From Eutreptiella sp. 'Long Island Sound 2002' (taxonomy: Eukaryota > Euglenozoa > Euglenophyceae > Eutreptiales > Eutreptiaceae), in contig OZ038385.1 of NCBI GenBank assembly GCA_964036045.1, forward strand, positions 41,980,884-42,044,883: a stretch of DNA of 64,000 bases, in the 5' to 3' direction. Below the pieces are notes generated by a model. That model searched no databases and had not been told where the DNA came from. It saw only the letters and a program-made list of their open reading frames with translations. A program made the translations under genes and the position numbers. Positions 33,343-42,858 of the stretch are shown here, in pieces. Every line of letters starts with the position of its first letter. Within the stretch, counting starts at the first letter, position 1.

Positions 33343-34913
33343 GTTTGAAAATCTGTAGCGGTAGGTGTAAGAGAGGGAAACAATGCCATTCATGCGTCGT
33401 TCACTCACGTGAACAGAACAGTGGACACAGCGAGGAGGTGGAACAACAGCCGGCGCCATATGTTTTCCCGCATAGAGATTTTAGGCATTTTTCTCTTACC
33501 ACTCGACTGACATTTTCTACTCACCAGCCCGGGTGCCGAGGATATACTGCTCGGAGTCCATCCACATCAGCTGGAACGCCGATATCGCCGTGTGCGCTTC
33601 CTTGTTCCCTGTCTTATTCGTCGTTCTCAGCTGCCTCGGAACAATGGTTCGAAAATCTGTAGTAGTAGGTGTACTAGAAGAAAAAAATGCCATTCATGGG
33701 TCGTTTGCTCCTTGCGTTGCAGGCGTGCAGTGCCATTTTTGTTGTTGTTATTCCAGTCTGCGTTATTGGAACTCCTCTATGCTATTAGAACGAACAGCAA
33801 TACCACCCGCTTGGAGATCCCCAACACCATCACAAGACTGGGGCGGAAAACGCTTGTTTGGGTATCCGAAGCAGCAACGTTGAAAGAAAAATTTTTGGAC
33901 CCACAGTTTGGACGCCTACTATTCGACACATTTTGGTTTGGACCGAGTGGGCCTCAAGGAATTGCCTGGTGGCGCGAAGCGGGCACAGGCGTCCATTCTG
34001 GCAGTTCCAAGGGGTGAAAACCACAAAAGATGGGGGTGCCCTCGGAATCAGATTTTGAGCCGCATAGCCGAAGATATGGCCCAATCGTGGTTCGAGGCTA
34101 TTTCTTCCCAACGTCACTCTATGCCCTGACTCTACACTGGCACTCTGTACTGTCATTCTCTTCGGTTAAACTATGCCCCCACTCTATTCCCCCACTGTGC
34201 GCCATCACTCCACAATGTCACTCTACACCGCCAACAGCAGTTGTGGCCAGCACCAAGGCATTTGCCAATCCCCTCCAGCTGCCTTCACACCTGCTCCTGA
34301 CATGGCACTGTAGCCCCACAGGGACCTTGAGTGGGAGCTGCAGTCCCCAGGGGGTGCATCCGGGTGGAAAGCGCTGTGAGGTGCGCCTTTTCCTGGCTTC
34401 TTAAGGAGAGGCAATCCGTCGTAAGGCCCTCTTCGGACTGGGAAGAGCAGCCCAAAGCCCAAAGCGGCAAACCCCCGCAACGCTTGGGCTCATTCCTTGC
34501 GGCTTTATCCGAGCCAGACCCAGACCAAGGAACAATCCATCACACTCGGAGCTCACATTCGGCACTGGCTCGATGCGATGACCGTATGCCTGTGTTGCGG
34601 GCTCACCGTGAACAACAGAGCAAGACAACGCGTTGCTCCGATGCCAACCAACCTTTGCACACCATCACGGGACGCAGCAGCGGGGGCCATATGACAACAA
34701 TAGAGGCTGCAAAGGGGTTGGAAAAATGACTCTTGTCTCTGGGGATCTACGCCTCTTGTGGGCCGGTAAGGATGGGTCCAGATGTGACCGTCACCAGCCC
34801 ACGATGCAGGCGGCATTCGGTAGCTCTGTGTCCGTTGCTTCATTCCCCCAACACCTGGGCCACGAGCCTCCCCCGCATTGTGCAGGCGCCTCTCTGTTTC
34901 CGATTCCACGGCC
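33343..34913. other. Upstream region of the coiled-coil gene (copy A)
   Basis: Holds the partial duplicate at 33590-33712, and open frames up to 141 codons without recognisable domains. A minus-strand stretch around 34430-34480 reads R-F-G-L-W-A-A, resembling one near 39730-39760, so a dispersed repeat is likely. No promoter element could be fixed. Confidence 0.35.
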
Positions 34914-37900
34914 ATGTCCGACTGCGACCCGCTCCTCAGCCCGTCCTCGTCTCTGCGCCAGCCCTCGTGCCCCCCCTCCCCCGCGGCGGCCCCGCGCTCG
35001 CCCCGCCCCCACCACGTGCCGCCCCTCGAGGGCGGCGGCAAGAGGGTGCTCCCCGACCTCCCCTCCTCCCCGCAACCCGCGTCCCCTTTGTCCGGTGGCT
35101 CGTCGAAGGACCCGGGCATCGGCGGCTTCGTCTTCGGCGCCCCCGCGGAGGCGGACGACGACATGATGTCGTCGAAAGCCCCGAGCATCACCCTCGACGA
35201 GGAATCAGGGCGTATGTCAATGACTCTGAGCTCCGACCGACCCGAGGCCCCAGGGGAATCGCTGCCTCCCGTCAACGTCAGGTCCGTCTCTGTCGACAGC
35301 GACTTTAGTGCGGAGGGAGATTTATAGCTCTCTTTGCCTTGTGTCTGGATGTTGCTAGAATAGGCCGAAGGACGCTCTCATCAGTTTGGAGGGCGACAGG
35401 GATGTCCACCGCTAGTGGCATACATACCCCTCCCCCTTGTTCTAACATGGGCTTGTCCAAACACGGCGGCCCCGTGTTTCCGCACGTGTGGGCGTTTTTT
35501 GGAACCATCGGTTTTGTGGTTCCACTCCAATCGAGAAAGTGGTGTGTAGCGTTGTGCAGGGCCGCAGGAGGGGTCCGTGTGGGGGGGCAGAGTGATGGTG
35601 TGGGTGTAGTGCCATGTGCTGTTGTGTTGTGGGGTGTGTGCTGGGCTGGGGGGGTGGGTGAGGGGTGGGGGGGTGGCTGATGTCTGCAACGTGTGTTCCG
35701 TGGGACGTGCCGCGCGGTACCACGGGCCTGTCCAAACACCGCGACCCCCCTGTTCCCGCACTTTTGGCCCAGAACCAGGACCCTGGCCTGTGGGAAATTT
35801 CTGGCCGACCTCGACAGGCTGGAGGGCGCCAAGGCCATCGTGGCCTTTGAAGTCTGTCGCGCATTCAACAGCCCCCTTGGGGCTCCTTTTTTCCACTTGG
35901 CACCACCGAGGGGGAGGGGTGCCCCACCCCCCACACGCCCTCTTCAAAGTTTGGGCCAAATTTTCTTCCGGGCCTTCGGCCAACCAAAAACTTTCTCTGG
36001 CGCCTTTGGTGCCAGCCAGTTTATTCGACGGAAAGTTTTTTTTCGGTGCCTCTAAAAGCTCAGCACCAATGGGGGCGGCGGGGGGGGGGGGGGCAAGGCA
36101 TTTGTTTGTCTGCCTATGCCGATGACATGTCCACCCTGGCACACAAGACACCTGCTGTGCATTTGGCGAGCGCTGTCCGGTTCGCCCTCTTGCCAAGGGA
36201 GCCGGACCGCCAGGTATGTGTGCAGAGGGCACCAGGAAGTGCCCCAAAGCATCCAGAAGGCATCGGGTATCACCATGAACCCACCAGGAAGTACTAGTCA
36301 CCTTCTACACTCCGCTGTCTTTGTTCGGCCTACCGTCATTGTGCCCGGGAGCGTGGCAGTCTCCCCCTGCATAACCTGGTTTCAGACTCAGCGGATCCTC
36401 ACCACAGTCATTTGTCGGATCATCGTAGCACTGGACAGCCCTGAGCCTTGATCCCAGGAGGTTGTCTCGAGTACCGTATGAGGAGCCGGGTACGCCAGCT
36501 CATCTTGGTCTTGACAAAAAAAAACGTAGCAAGTAGCTACACCGTCCAGCCTCTGCAGGCCTTCCACTGTGGACCCTTTTGCTGGAGTGTTTGTTCAACT
36601 GCCCTGCGTGCGAATCCTCCCTCCTGATCGTGATGCAGACGTTGCGCACAGAGTGGCAGATGCTGCTTTGAGATCCGAGATGCCCGCGACCCTCGAAGTG
36701 CTTCAGTGTGAGTCCTCCTTGTGCTCGCAGGTCCAGCTCTCTCCGGGGGGTCGCCAGCGCGGCATCGGCCCCCGACTCGCCCGCAAACAGCGCCGCCATC
36801 GGGCAGGCGGCCGACCCGCGGGGCCGCCGCCGGTCCTCCCTGTTCGACCCGGCGGCCGTCGCGGCGGCCGACAAGGAGATCCTGAAGCGCATCGCGGTGA
36901 AGCAGGAGGCAGAGGCCAAGGTCAAGGAGGCCCACCGGGAGGTCCTCCAGGCGCTCCACAAGCGCGTGGAGCTCTTCGAGAGCCAGTTCAAGGCCGTGAG
37001 CCAGGCGACGCGGAAGGTGGGGCTCGGGGCGGAGGAGAAGGCGCAGCTCCTGCGGGAGAAGGAGGAGGCGTGCCGGCAGCTGAAGGCCGCGCAGGAGGAG
37101 TTCCGGAGGGCCCAGGCCGAGCGGCAGGAGGCGCTGCAGGGCTGCGCGCTGGACGCGGAGGAGTGCCGGGTGCTGCTGGGGCACAGCGCGATGCGGCGGG
37201 AGCAGCAGCAGCGCCGGGAGAGCGCGGGGCTGCAGCAGCAGCAGGAGCGGCGGCGCAGCCGGTCGCGGTCTATGGACGGGGGCCGGGGGCCGGACGACGA
37301 GGAGGGGGAGGAAGGAGGGCAGGAGGAGGGGCAGGGCACGGGGGCCCCGAGGGTGTGGGGCGCTGCGCCGGAGTCGGACGTTGCCCAGGGGGAGGCGCCG
37401 TCCACCCCGGGCTCGGGCGCGCGCGCGACCGGGCGCCGCGGGTCGGGCGCCGGTGGGCCCACCCGGCCATCCGCGTCCCCCGCGTCCACCGTGCGGCGCG
37501 GCACGACGCCCAGCGTCTCGCCCGCGCGGCTCGCGCCGCCGGGCGACGGCGCGCCCGGCGGGCGGCGCGGCTCGGCCCCCAGCGTCTCCCCCGGCCGGAT
37601 CCGGCCCGGCGACCGGCCGAAGGCTGGGCCCCGCGAGTCGGAGGACGACTGGATGGACCAATACTTGGCCCAGGCCGGCGACGCCCCGCCGTCCCCGTCG
37701 GCGCTGCTGCCCCCCCCGCAGCACGCGGGCGACGCGCGGCCCCGGCGCGGCTCGGCCCCCGCCGTGTCCCCCGGGCGGCTGCGGCCGACCGGCGACAAGT
37801 GCAAGACCACGAAGAAGGCGCCGGGGCCGGAGGCGGAGGACGACTGGATGGACCAGTACATGGCCGTGGCCGGGGCGGACCGGGCCCCCGGCGCGGCCTC

Positions 37901-38090
37901 GGCCCCGACGGCGCCGGCCCCGCAGGCCCCGGAGGGCGACGGCGCGCCGCTGCCGACGGCCTCCGGTGGGCCCAGTGGCCGGCGCGGGTCGCGCCCCGGG
38001 CCGTCGCCGGGGAGGCGCCGGGCCTCCGCGAGCGCCCCGAAGGACGGGGACGACGACTGGATGGACGCCTACGAGGCCGTGCTCCGCTGA
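34914..38090 (+). CDS. Coiled-coil protein with three WMDQY-type repeats, two-exon model (copy A)
   Basis: Function unknown. Model: exon 1 34914-35281 from ATG in good context (gccATGtcc), intron 35282-36730, exon 2 36731-38090, TGA 38088-38090, 575 aa. The splice phase fits (AG + G) and exon 2 is preceded by a pyrimidine-rich TCCTCC..CGCAG, but the donor GTCCGT is weak. Exon 1 codes Ser/Pro-rich and acidic sequence. Exon 2 starts Ser/Ala-rich, then a charged Ala/Glu/Lys/Arg helix of about 130 residues (about 36860-37250, probable coiled coil), an RRRSRSRS patch, a Gly/Glu linker, then RRGS.P.VSPGR.RP segments alternating with DDWMDQYLAQAGD, DDWMDQYMAVAGA and DDWMDAYEAVLR (coded near 37648, 37840 and 38055). 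Very high GC distinguishes it from its surroundings. Copy B codes the same protein apart from one Pro/Ser change. Confidence 0.7.
35432..35792 (+). mobile_element. MITE-like element, intron copy A
   Basis: Related over its length to 38427-38821. It begins CCCCCTTGTTCTAACATGGG, contains a segment with GGCTTGTCCAAACACGG and a related segment near its right end (GGCCTGTCCAAACACCG), and ends around CCCTGGCCTGTG. The right terminal inverted repeat is lost here. Confidence 0.7.
36097..36297 (+). pseudogene. LINE-type reverse transcriptase fragment with YADD (copy A)
   Basis: A short open frame reads S-A-Y-A-D-D-M-S-T-L (YADD at 36115-36126). A-Y-A-D-D followed by a hydrophobic and a short polar stretch is the catalytic box of non-LTR (LINE) reverse transcriptases. 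The rest of the enzyme is not visible; a poly-G run lies immediately upstream. It sits inside the proposed intron. Chance cannot be fully excluded for so short a match. Confidence 0.45.
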
Positions 38091-38426
38091 GGGGGCCGGC
38101 CGCTGTGGCGGAGGGGGCACGCAGTCCGCGGAGGGGCAGTGCAGGCGTCAGTGCGCTGGCCTGGGGCCGGGGGGGCGTCCAGTACCCCCCCCCGCCCCTG
38201 CCCCCCGCCCCTTCAGTACCCCCCCCCCCTGTCATACTGTCGCTTGTCTCGTTTTTCGTAAAGTGTGTCGCATCCATTCTCGGGAGTTCAGGGCTCCCCC
38301 GAATTCTGCTGGAGTCATTTCGTGTGTCTGCGTTTTGTTGCACATGTGCCGTTCCATGTTGTACTCACTTTGCGTCGAGTCCATTTGGCAGGCACGTCAT
38401 GTGCTCTCACGGTGGCGCTGTTTGTA
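38091..38426. other. 3' flank of the coiled-coil gene (copy A)
   Basis: Contains two AGTACCCCCCCC poly-C tracts (about 38179-38190 and 38216-38229). Probably the 3' untranslated region; no polyadenylation signal was identified. Confidence 0.4.
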
Positions 38427-38821
38427 CCCCCCCCCCCCCTGTCCTGACACGGGCTTGTCCAAACATGGCGGCCCCGTGTTTCCGCACTTTTGGTCTTTTT
38501 TTTAAACCATCGGTTTTGTGGTTCCACTCCAATCGGGAAGGTGGTGTGTAGCGTTGTGCAGGGCCGCAGGAGGGGTCCGTGTGGGGGGGCAGAGTGATGG
38601 TGTGGGTGTAGTGCCATGTGCTGTTGTGTTGTGGGGTGTGTGCTGGGCTGGGGGGGTGGGTGAGGGGTAGGGGGGGGTGGCTGATGTCTGCAACGTGTGT
38701 TCCGTGGGACGTGCCGCGCGGTACCACGGGCCTTGTCCAAAACACCGCGACCCCCGTGTTCCCGTACTTCTGCCCCCATGAACCAGGACCCTGGCCTGTG
38801 TTGGGACAAGGGGGGGGGGGG
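38427..38821 (+). mobile_element. MITE-like element with terminal inverted repeats, 3' copy A
   Basis: Left end CCCCCCCTGTCCTGACACGG and right end TGTTGGGACAAGGGGGGG are imperfect inverted repeats of over 20 bp. Flanks read GTA on both sides, a possible 3-bp target duplication. It has no coding capacity. Internally it repeats a segment of about 45 bp near both ends (38451-38488 and 38729-38766), each with its own small palindrome around the CCGTGTT core. Confidence 0.75.
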
Positions 38822-39146
38822 TACGACATGCGCTGTGCACCGGCCTGTCGCTCGAGAGCCCCCTCGGGAACCGAGTGCGTCAAGTATTCGGAGGGTGACG
38901 TTGTTTGGGGCCACTCCCGGGGCCTCGGTCACGGGGGTGATGGCCGCTGTTGTTGGTGGAGCATCCACGAGAATCCCCGGCAGCCGTCCCGGAGGGATCA
39001 GCGCGCCGCCCGGCGGCACGGGGCCGCTGCCGGGGCAGACGGGGCGGGGGGCCATTGTTCGGGGACGCGCTGTCAGACGCTACGACTGCGAGAGGCCGGG
39101 CGCTGGTGCCCCAGGCCACGCATGTCGAGGCAGGGACGCCCACCCC
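38822..39146. other. Spacer, nothing recognised (copy A)
   Basis: GC-rich with all frames open in places; no recognisable protein. Confidence 0.4.
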
Positions 39147-39510
39147 CATGTTCGTCACATCATCGACGTCCCAAGGCATGACTCGTGTGTGCTCCCGCAA
39201 GAAGTGCTGCGTTCTGACAACAACACCGTCCCTCAATATCAGTCCCAAGAGTTGTGGCAACGGTTGGGGGGGGGGGTATGCTACAGACAATACCCCAGTG
39301 CAGATCCCCGTGTGTGTGGGTCACTTGGGAAGGAGGAAATGAATGTTGCAACACATGTGCATGCCATGAACGCAGCCATCAGCAATGTCGATGACGCTAA
39401 CCTCCATGTTCGTCACATCATCGATGTCCAAATGCATGACTCACGTGTGCTCCCGCAAGAAGTGCTGCGTTCTGACAACAGAACCATCTCTCAACATCAG
39501 TCCGACCACT
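39147..39510 (+). repeat. Pair of 100-bp direct repeats (copy A)
   Basis: CATGTTCGTCACATCATCGA opens both units, at 39147 and about 39405; each continues through GTGTGCTCCCGCAAGAAGTG to a ..CTCAA.ATCAGTCC end. Both units keep all frames open, so a coding origin is possible but unproven. Confidence 0.8.
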
Positions 39511-40390
39511 GCACACCCCAGGCCCATTGGTCTCTCCCATGCCGCAACCCTCTGTCTTGACGGGCAATGGCCACGCAGTGCGCCCGGTGGCACGTGCGCG
39601 TCCGCGCGCGGCGGCGTCTGCCCCGGCGCTGCGGTCCGGTGGGTCCATACGGCCGTGCCGTGCGCCCACACCCGGCGTCGCCATCGTCGAGGCAGCCCCC
39701 GGGCCCCTGAGGCCCTCGTTGGAGTGGGCGGCGCAGCCCAAAGGCCGAAGCCGCGATGGACATAATAGTGACCGATTTCTTTTGGGGCGGAGGGCTCTGA
39801 CGCGGCCCAAAGCGCGAAGCCTCTCGGCCTCGGAGACGCCCAGCGGGACCGTCCATCGGTCCCGCCTTGTGACCCCCCCCCCCCCCCCACACCCCCGACC
39901 CCCCCGTTCCCTTCCCCAAAGCGACACTGAGCGTCGGTGCTGTCGCTTTTGTTTTGTTGCCCCGCCGCAATTGACGGGGCGCTGGCGTGTCATCAACGCG
40001 AATCTGTTGCATGTGCCGTGCGGGACCCCGAAATGGGGCCCCAGCACGACCGAACCGGGGCGTAGGGCGGCGCATCAGCGACGTCCGCAGTCCATTCCGT
40101 TTGTTTTGTTGCATTGAGGACCTCCCCCCAGGGCCCGCTCGTGTTGCCGTCAAGCGGCGGACGGTTGCCTTCCAACCGCCGTCGGGTGCCCTCCAACCGT
40201 CGAGCCGTGTTTGGCGCACCCCATCAGCGTTTGTGTTTGTGGCGACCCCGCAGGCCTGCGCTTGAAGGGGGTGCTGTCCCGCTGTCCCCCCGCCTTCGTG
40301 GATGACTGTCAGTTCTGCATCACCCGCTTCTGTCCGCCCCCGGTCGCCCTCCAACCGTTTCCATCCGCCTGCATGGCAACGGAAACCGCT
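39511..40390. other. GC-rich region, no gene assigned
   Basis: Contains a C-run at about 39873-39888 and CCAACCG-type motifs at 40160-40205 and 40340-40360 that look like diverged units of the minisatellite that follows. Frames are open on both strands because of composition. Confidence 0.4.
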
Positions 40391-40640
40391 CTCTGGCCGC
40401 CAGCAACCGCCTTCCAGCCGCCAGTAACCGTCTTCCAGCCGCCAGTAACCGCCTTCCAGCCGCCAGCAACCGCCTTCCCGCCGCCAGTAACCGCCTTCCA
40501 GCCGCCAGTAACCGCCTTCCAGCCGCCAGTAACCGCCTTCCAGCCGCCAGTAACCGCCTTCCAGCCGCCAGCAACCGCCTTCCAGCCATCAGTAACCGCC
40601 TTCCAGCCGCCAGTAACCGCCTTCCAGCCATCAGTAAATG
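40391..40640 (+). repeat. 21-bp minisatellite, about 12 units
   Basis: Unit CAGTAACCGCCTTCCAGCCGC with few variants (CAGCAACC, CCCGCC, CCATCAG). Being a multiple of 3, it stays open in frame: + strand reads AFQPPVT repeats, - strand reads AVTGGWK repeats. Either could be a repetitive protein segment, but flanking coding support is missing. Confidence 0.92.
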
Positions 40641-41488
40641 CTCTGGCCGCCGCTGCTTTGAGACTCTTGAGACTGACCTTGTTCCCGGCACGCACACCAA
40701 CGACGAGAGGGGAAGCCACAGCCAATAGCCCAAGGGCTATGCTCCTTCACACGCATGCGCTACCGCTGACGTGTCACTGTGCCTGCCTTTCCCGGCCTGC
40801 GAACGACCCATCGAACGGAGGATAGCACAGCGCCTGGTTTGCAGAGCTGTGGAGGTACGAGGTGCCTTGGCACGCGGGGCCCGCGCAGGGCGCCCGCAGC
40901 ACGAATATCCTGCGGTGCTGGAACATCGGACCCCTCCCCACACGCCCTTTTCAACGCAGTCCGAAATGGAGCAGTGCGAATGCACCGCGTCGCACCGGGC
41001 GTACGTTTGCCCGAAACCGGGAATCTTGTCCGGGCCCCAGCAATGAATGTCCACGCACTGCCCACGCGGCGCCCATGCAGCGCCCACGCAGAGCCCATGC
41101 GGTAGCCGTGCCGTGCCCATGCCGTGCGCAGGCAGGCCCACGGGACCCCCATTCGATTCAAGTGCGCTGAGTTGTGGCGCGGCGCGACAGCCCACGCTTC
41201 GGTTGCCGTACTGCCCGCTTTTGGGGCTGAAAGGCCTCCAGAGAAGCAGGGGGTCAAGGGAGCTGCCACCTGCGCCACGAACTGCCGTTTGGGCCAAAGG
41301 GGGTTCGCCCCCCCCCCCCCCCCCTCCCTCTCATCTGCCGATTTCCAGTGTTCGTAGCAGGGGGTCCTTTAGGAACCATGTTTTCCCTAAGGACCCCCCC
41401 TTAAGGACCCCCCCGAAGGGCCTTTTTCCCCGGGTCCAACGCCGGCCATTTTGTCCCCGCGTTTGGGGACCCCTGGGACGGCACGGGT
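40641..41488. other. GC-rich region, no gene assigned
   Basis: Contains imperfect GCCCACGCGGC/GCCCATGCAGC units at about 41045-41110 and a C-run at about 41310-41325. No recognisable gene. Confidence 0.4.
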
Positions 41489-41590
41489 GATGTAGCCCAT
41501 TTGGCCACATGCGGGCCCCCGGAGGAGGCAGGGGTGATGTAGCCCATTTGGCCACATGCGGGCCCCCGAGGAGGCAGGGGTGAAGTAGGC
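41489..41590 (+). repeat. 47-bp tandem repeat, just over two units
   Basis: GATGTAGCCCATTTGGCCAC starts at 41489 and again at 41536, then a partial third begins near 41582. The GAGGAGGCAGGGGTGATGTAG part resembles the satellite at 21360-22058. Confidence 0.85.
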
Positions 41591-42858
41591 ACTTCTGATT
41601 TTGTCCCCTTTTTTGGGTTTTGGGGACAGCCAGGACTTCCTGACACCGAGATCCAGGACTTGACTGCGCTTTGAGCCCCGGAACGTGCAGCATCGTGGAT
41701 CGTACCCCGCCCTCCTGGTCCGAGCACCACCTGTTTGACCCGAATCCCAATCGGTGGGGGCACCAGTGACGCCTTTTCTGGCCATCGCAGACAATGTGTG
41801 TCGGCGCCTACTGGCGCCTTGCTGGACAAATTGAACTACTTGTGTGGCGGCTCTGCCACGTGGAGACTTGTCGTACCGTTGGGAATGCCAGACCGATTCC
41901 CGAGGGTAACGACCACCGTCGCCTACCGGCCAAGCAACGCCCATGTCCAAGCAGCATCGAGCGTTGGTTCCGTCGATTTTCGCACTGTGGATTTGGAGGT
42001 GCAGGTTTCGGTCCGACTGTGCGCTACGTGCGCTGTCTGATACCTGGGCTTTGAGATGCGTGATGTTCATATTTTGTGTCAAGGAAGCGGATTGGGGCAT
42101 GATGGCCTTTGCCCCTCGGTTTTCAGAATAGCGCACCATGTCTTTCCGCATGTGCCCTGCGGCGTGCAATGCGTAGGCAACACCCTTGTCCAAGCAACAC
42201 TGGGTGTTGGTCCCGTCAAAATTTCGTCATTTACCGTTGCCTGGACAATGGGGGGGGGGGGTGCCTGATGATTTGCCTGCCCCTTGCAACGCCCTTACAC
42301 TGCGGGGGATGCCCACTGCATGGGGCTGGGTGTCCGACACTGGAACCGCCCAACACTTCGGAAGTCAGAAACGAGGGAAACGAACACATCAGATCACGTC
42401 CGTCCCCGCAAGGCCAATGGTTCTCCACCGTTTGTGTGTTGGGGGGGGGGGGGTAGGGGTGTTTGAGCCCCTGGAGAATGGTGACAACCCTTTGTTTCAG
42501 GGGGGCTAGATACCCTACGAGAGGGGGTTGGAAATGGTGGGTGGAGATGGGGACAAACACAGTTCCTGCCCTCAAAGCGTGCCGGCTTTCTCCAGGATCC
42601 CCCCCGCCCTACCCCCGTTAGAGCAGTTGGCGCACTTGATCAATTCGCATCGGCTCACAAGCAGGGCGCAACAACTGACCTGCCCAACCTGAGACCGCCC
42701 GTCCTGTACTGTGCGACATACGCTCAAGCTAGGTGAAGGGTTTGGTATCGGGCCACTGCTCAGTGGGTGGCGTCAGAGGCCAAAAAAAATTTGGTGCACC
42801 TAAATTCGGCCTCAAATTTCTGGCCCCTTTGATACATTTCATTTTTGTCCCGAGGACA
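41591..42858. other. Region before the heptamer array, no gene assigned
   Basis: Contains two related blocks with TGTCCAAGCA (about 41943-41995 and 42186-42230), G-runs near 42249 and 42440, and no recognisable protein. Confidence 0.4.

Larger units (their letters stand above)
35282..36730 (+). other. Proposed intron of the coiled-coil gene (copy A)
   Basis: Begins and ends next to the same hexamer: AGGTCC spans both the exon 1/intron edge and the intron/exon 2 edge. It contains a MITE-like element (35432-35792) and a LINE-type RT remnant (36097-36297), as expected for noncoding DNA. Removing it keeps the reading frame. The alternative is two separate ORFs, 34914-35327 and one beginning near 36680. 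Confidence 0.5.
24676..40010 (+). repeat. Segmental duplication, copy A
   Basis: Matches 48681-64000 in the same orientation; the offset drifts from 24018 through 24024 and 23993 to 23990, and the changes coincide with simple-repeat length differences. Only scattered substitutions are seen outside repeats. Copy A's right flank continues to 48680 without a visible partner because copy B leaves the window. Confidence 0.97.

Noticed and set aside
36680-36731. A tiny intron of about 25 bases at the start of exon 2
   Set aside because: Possible in frame from ATG 36680, but very short; the larger intron joining exon 1 at 35281 fits phase and composition better.
36500-38551. Other long frames (453, 527 and 660 codons) over the coiled-coil gene, and the same in copy B
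   Set aside because: Composed of Pro/Ala/Arg/Gly runs caused by GC content; the frame with coiled coil and exact WMDQY repeats is the coding one.
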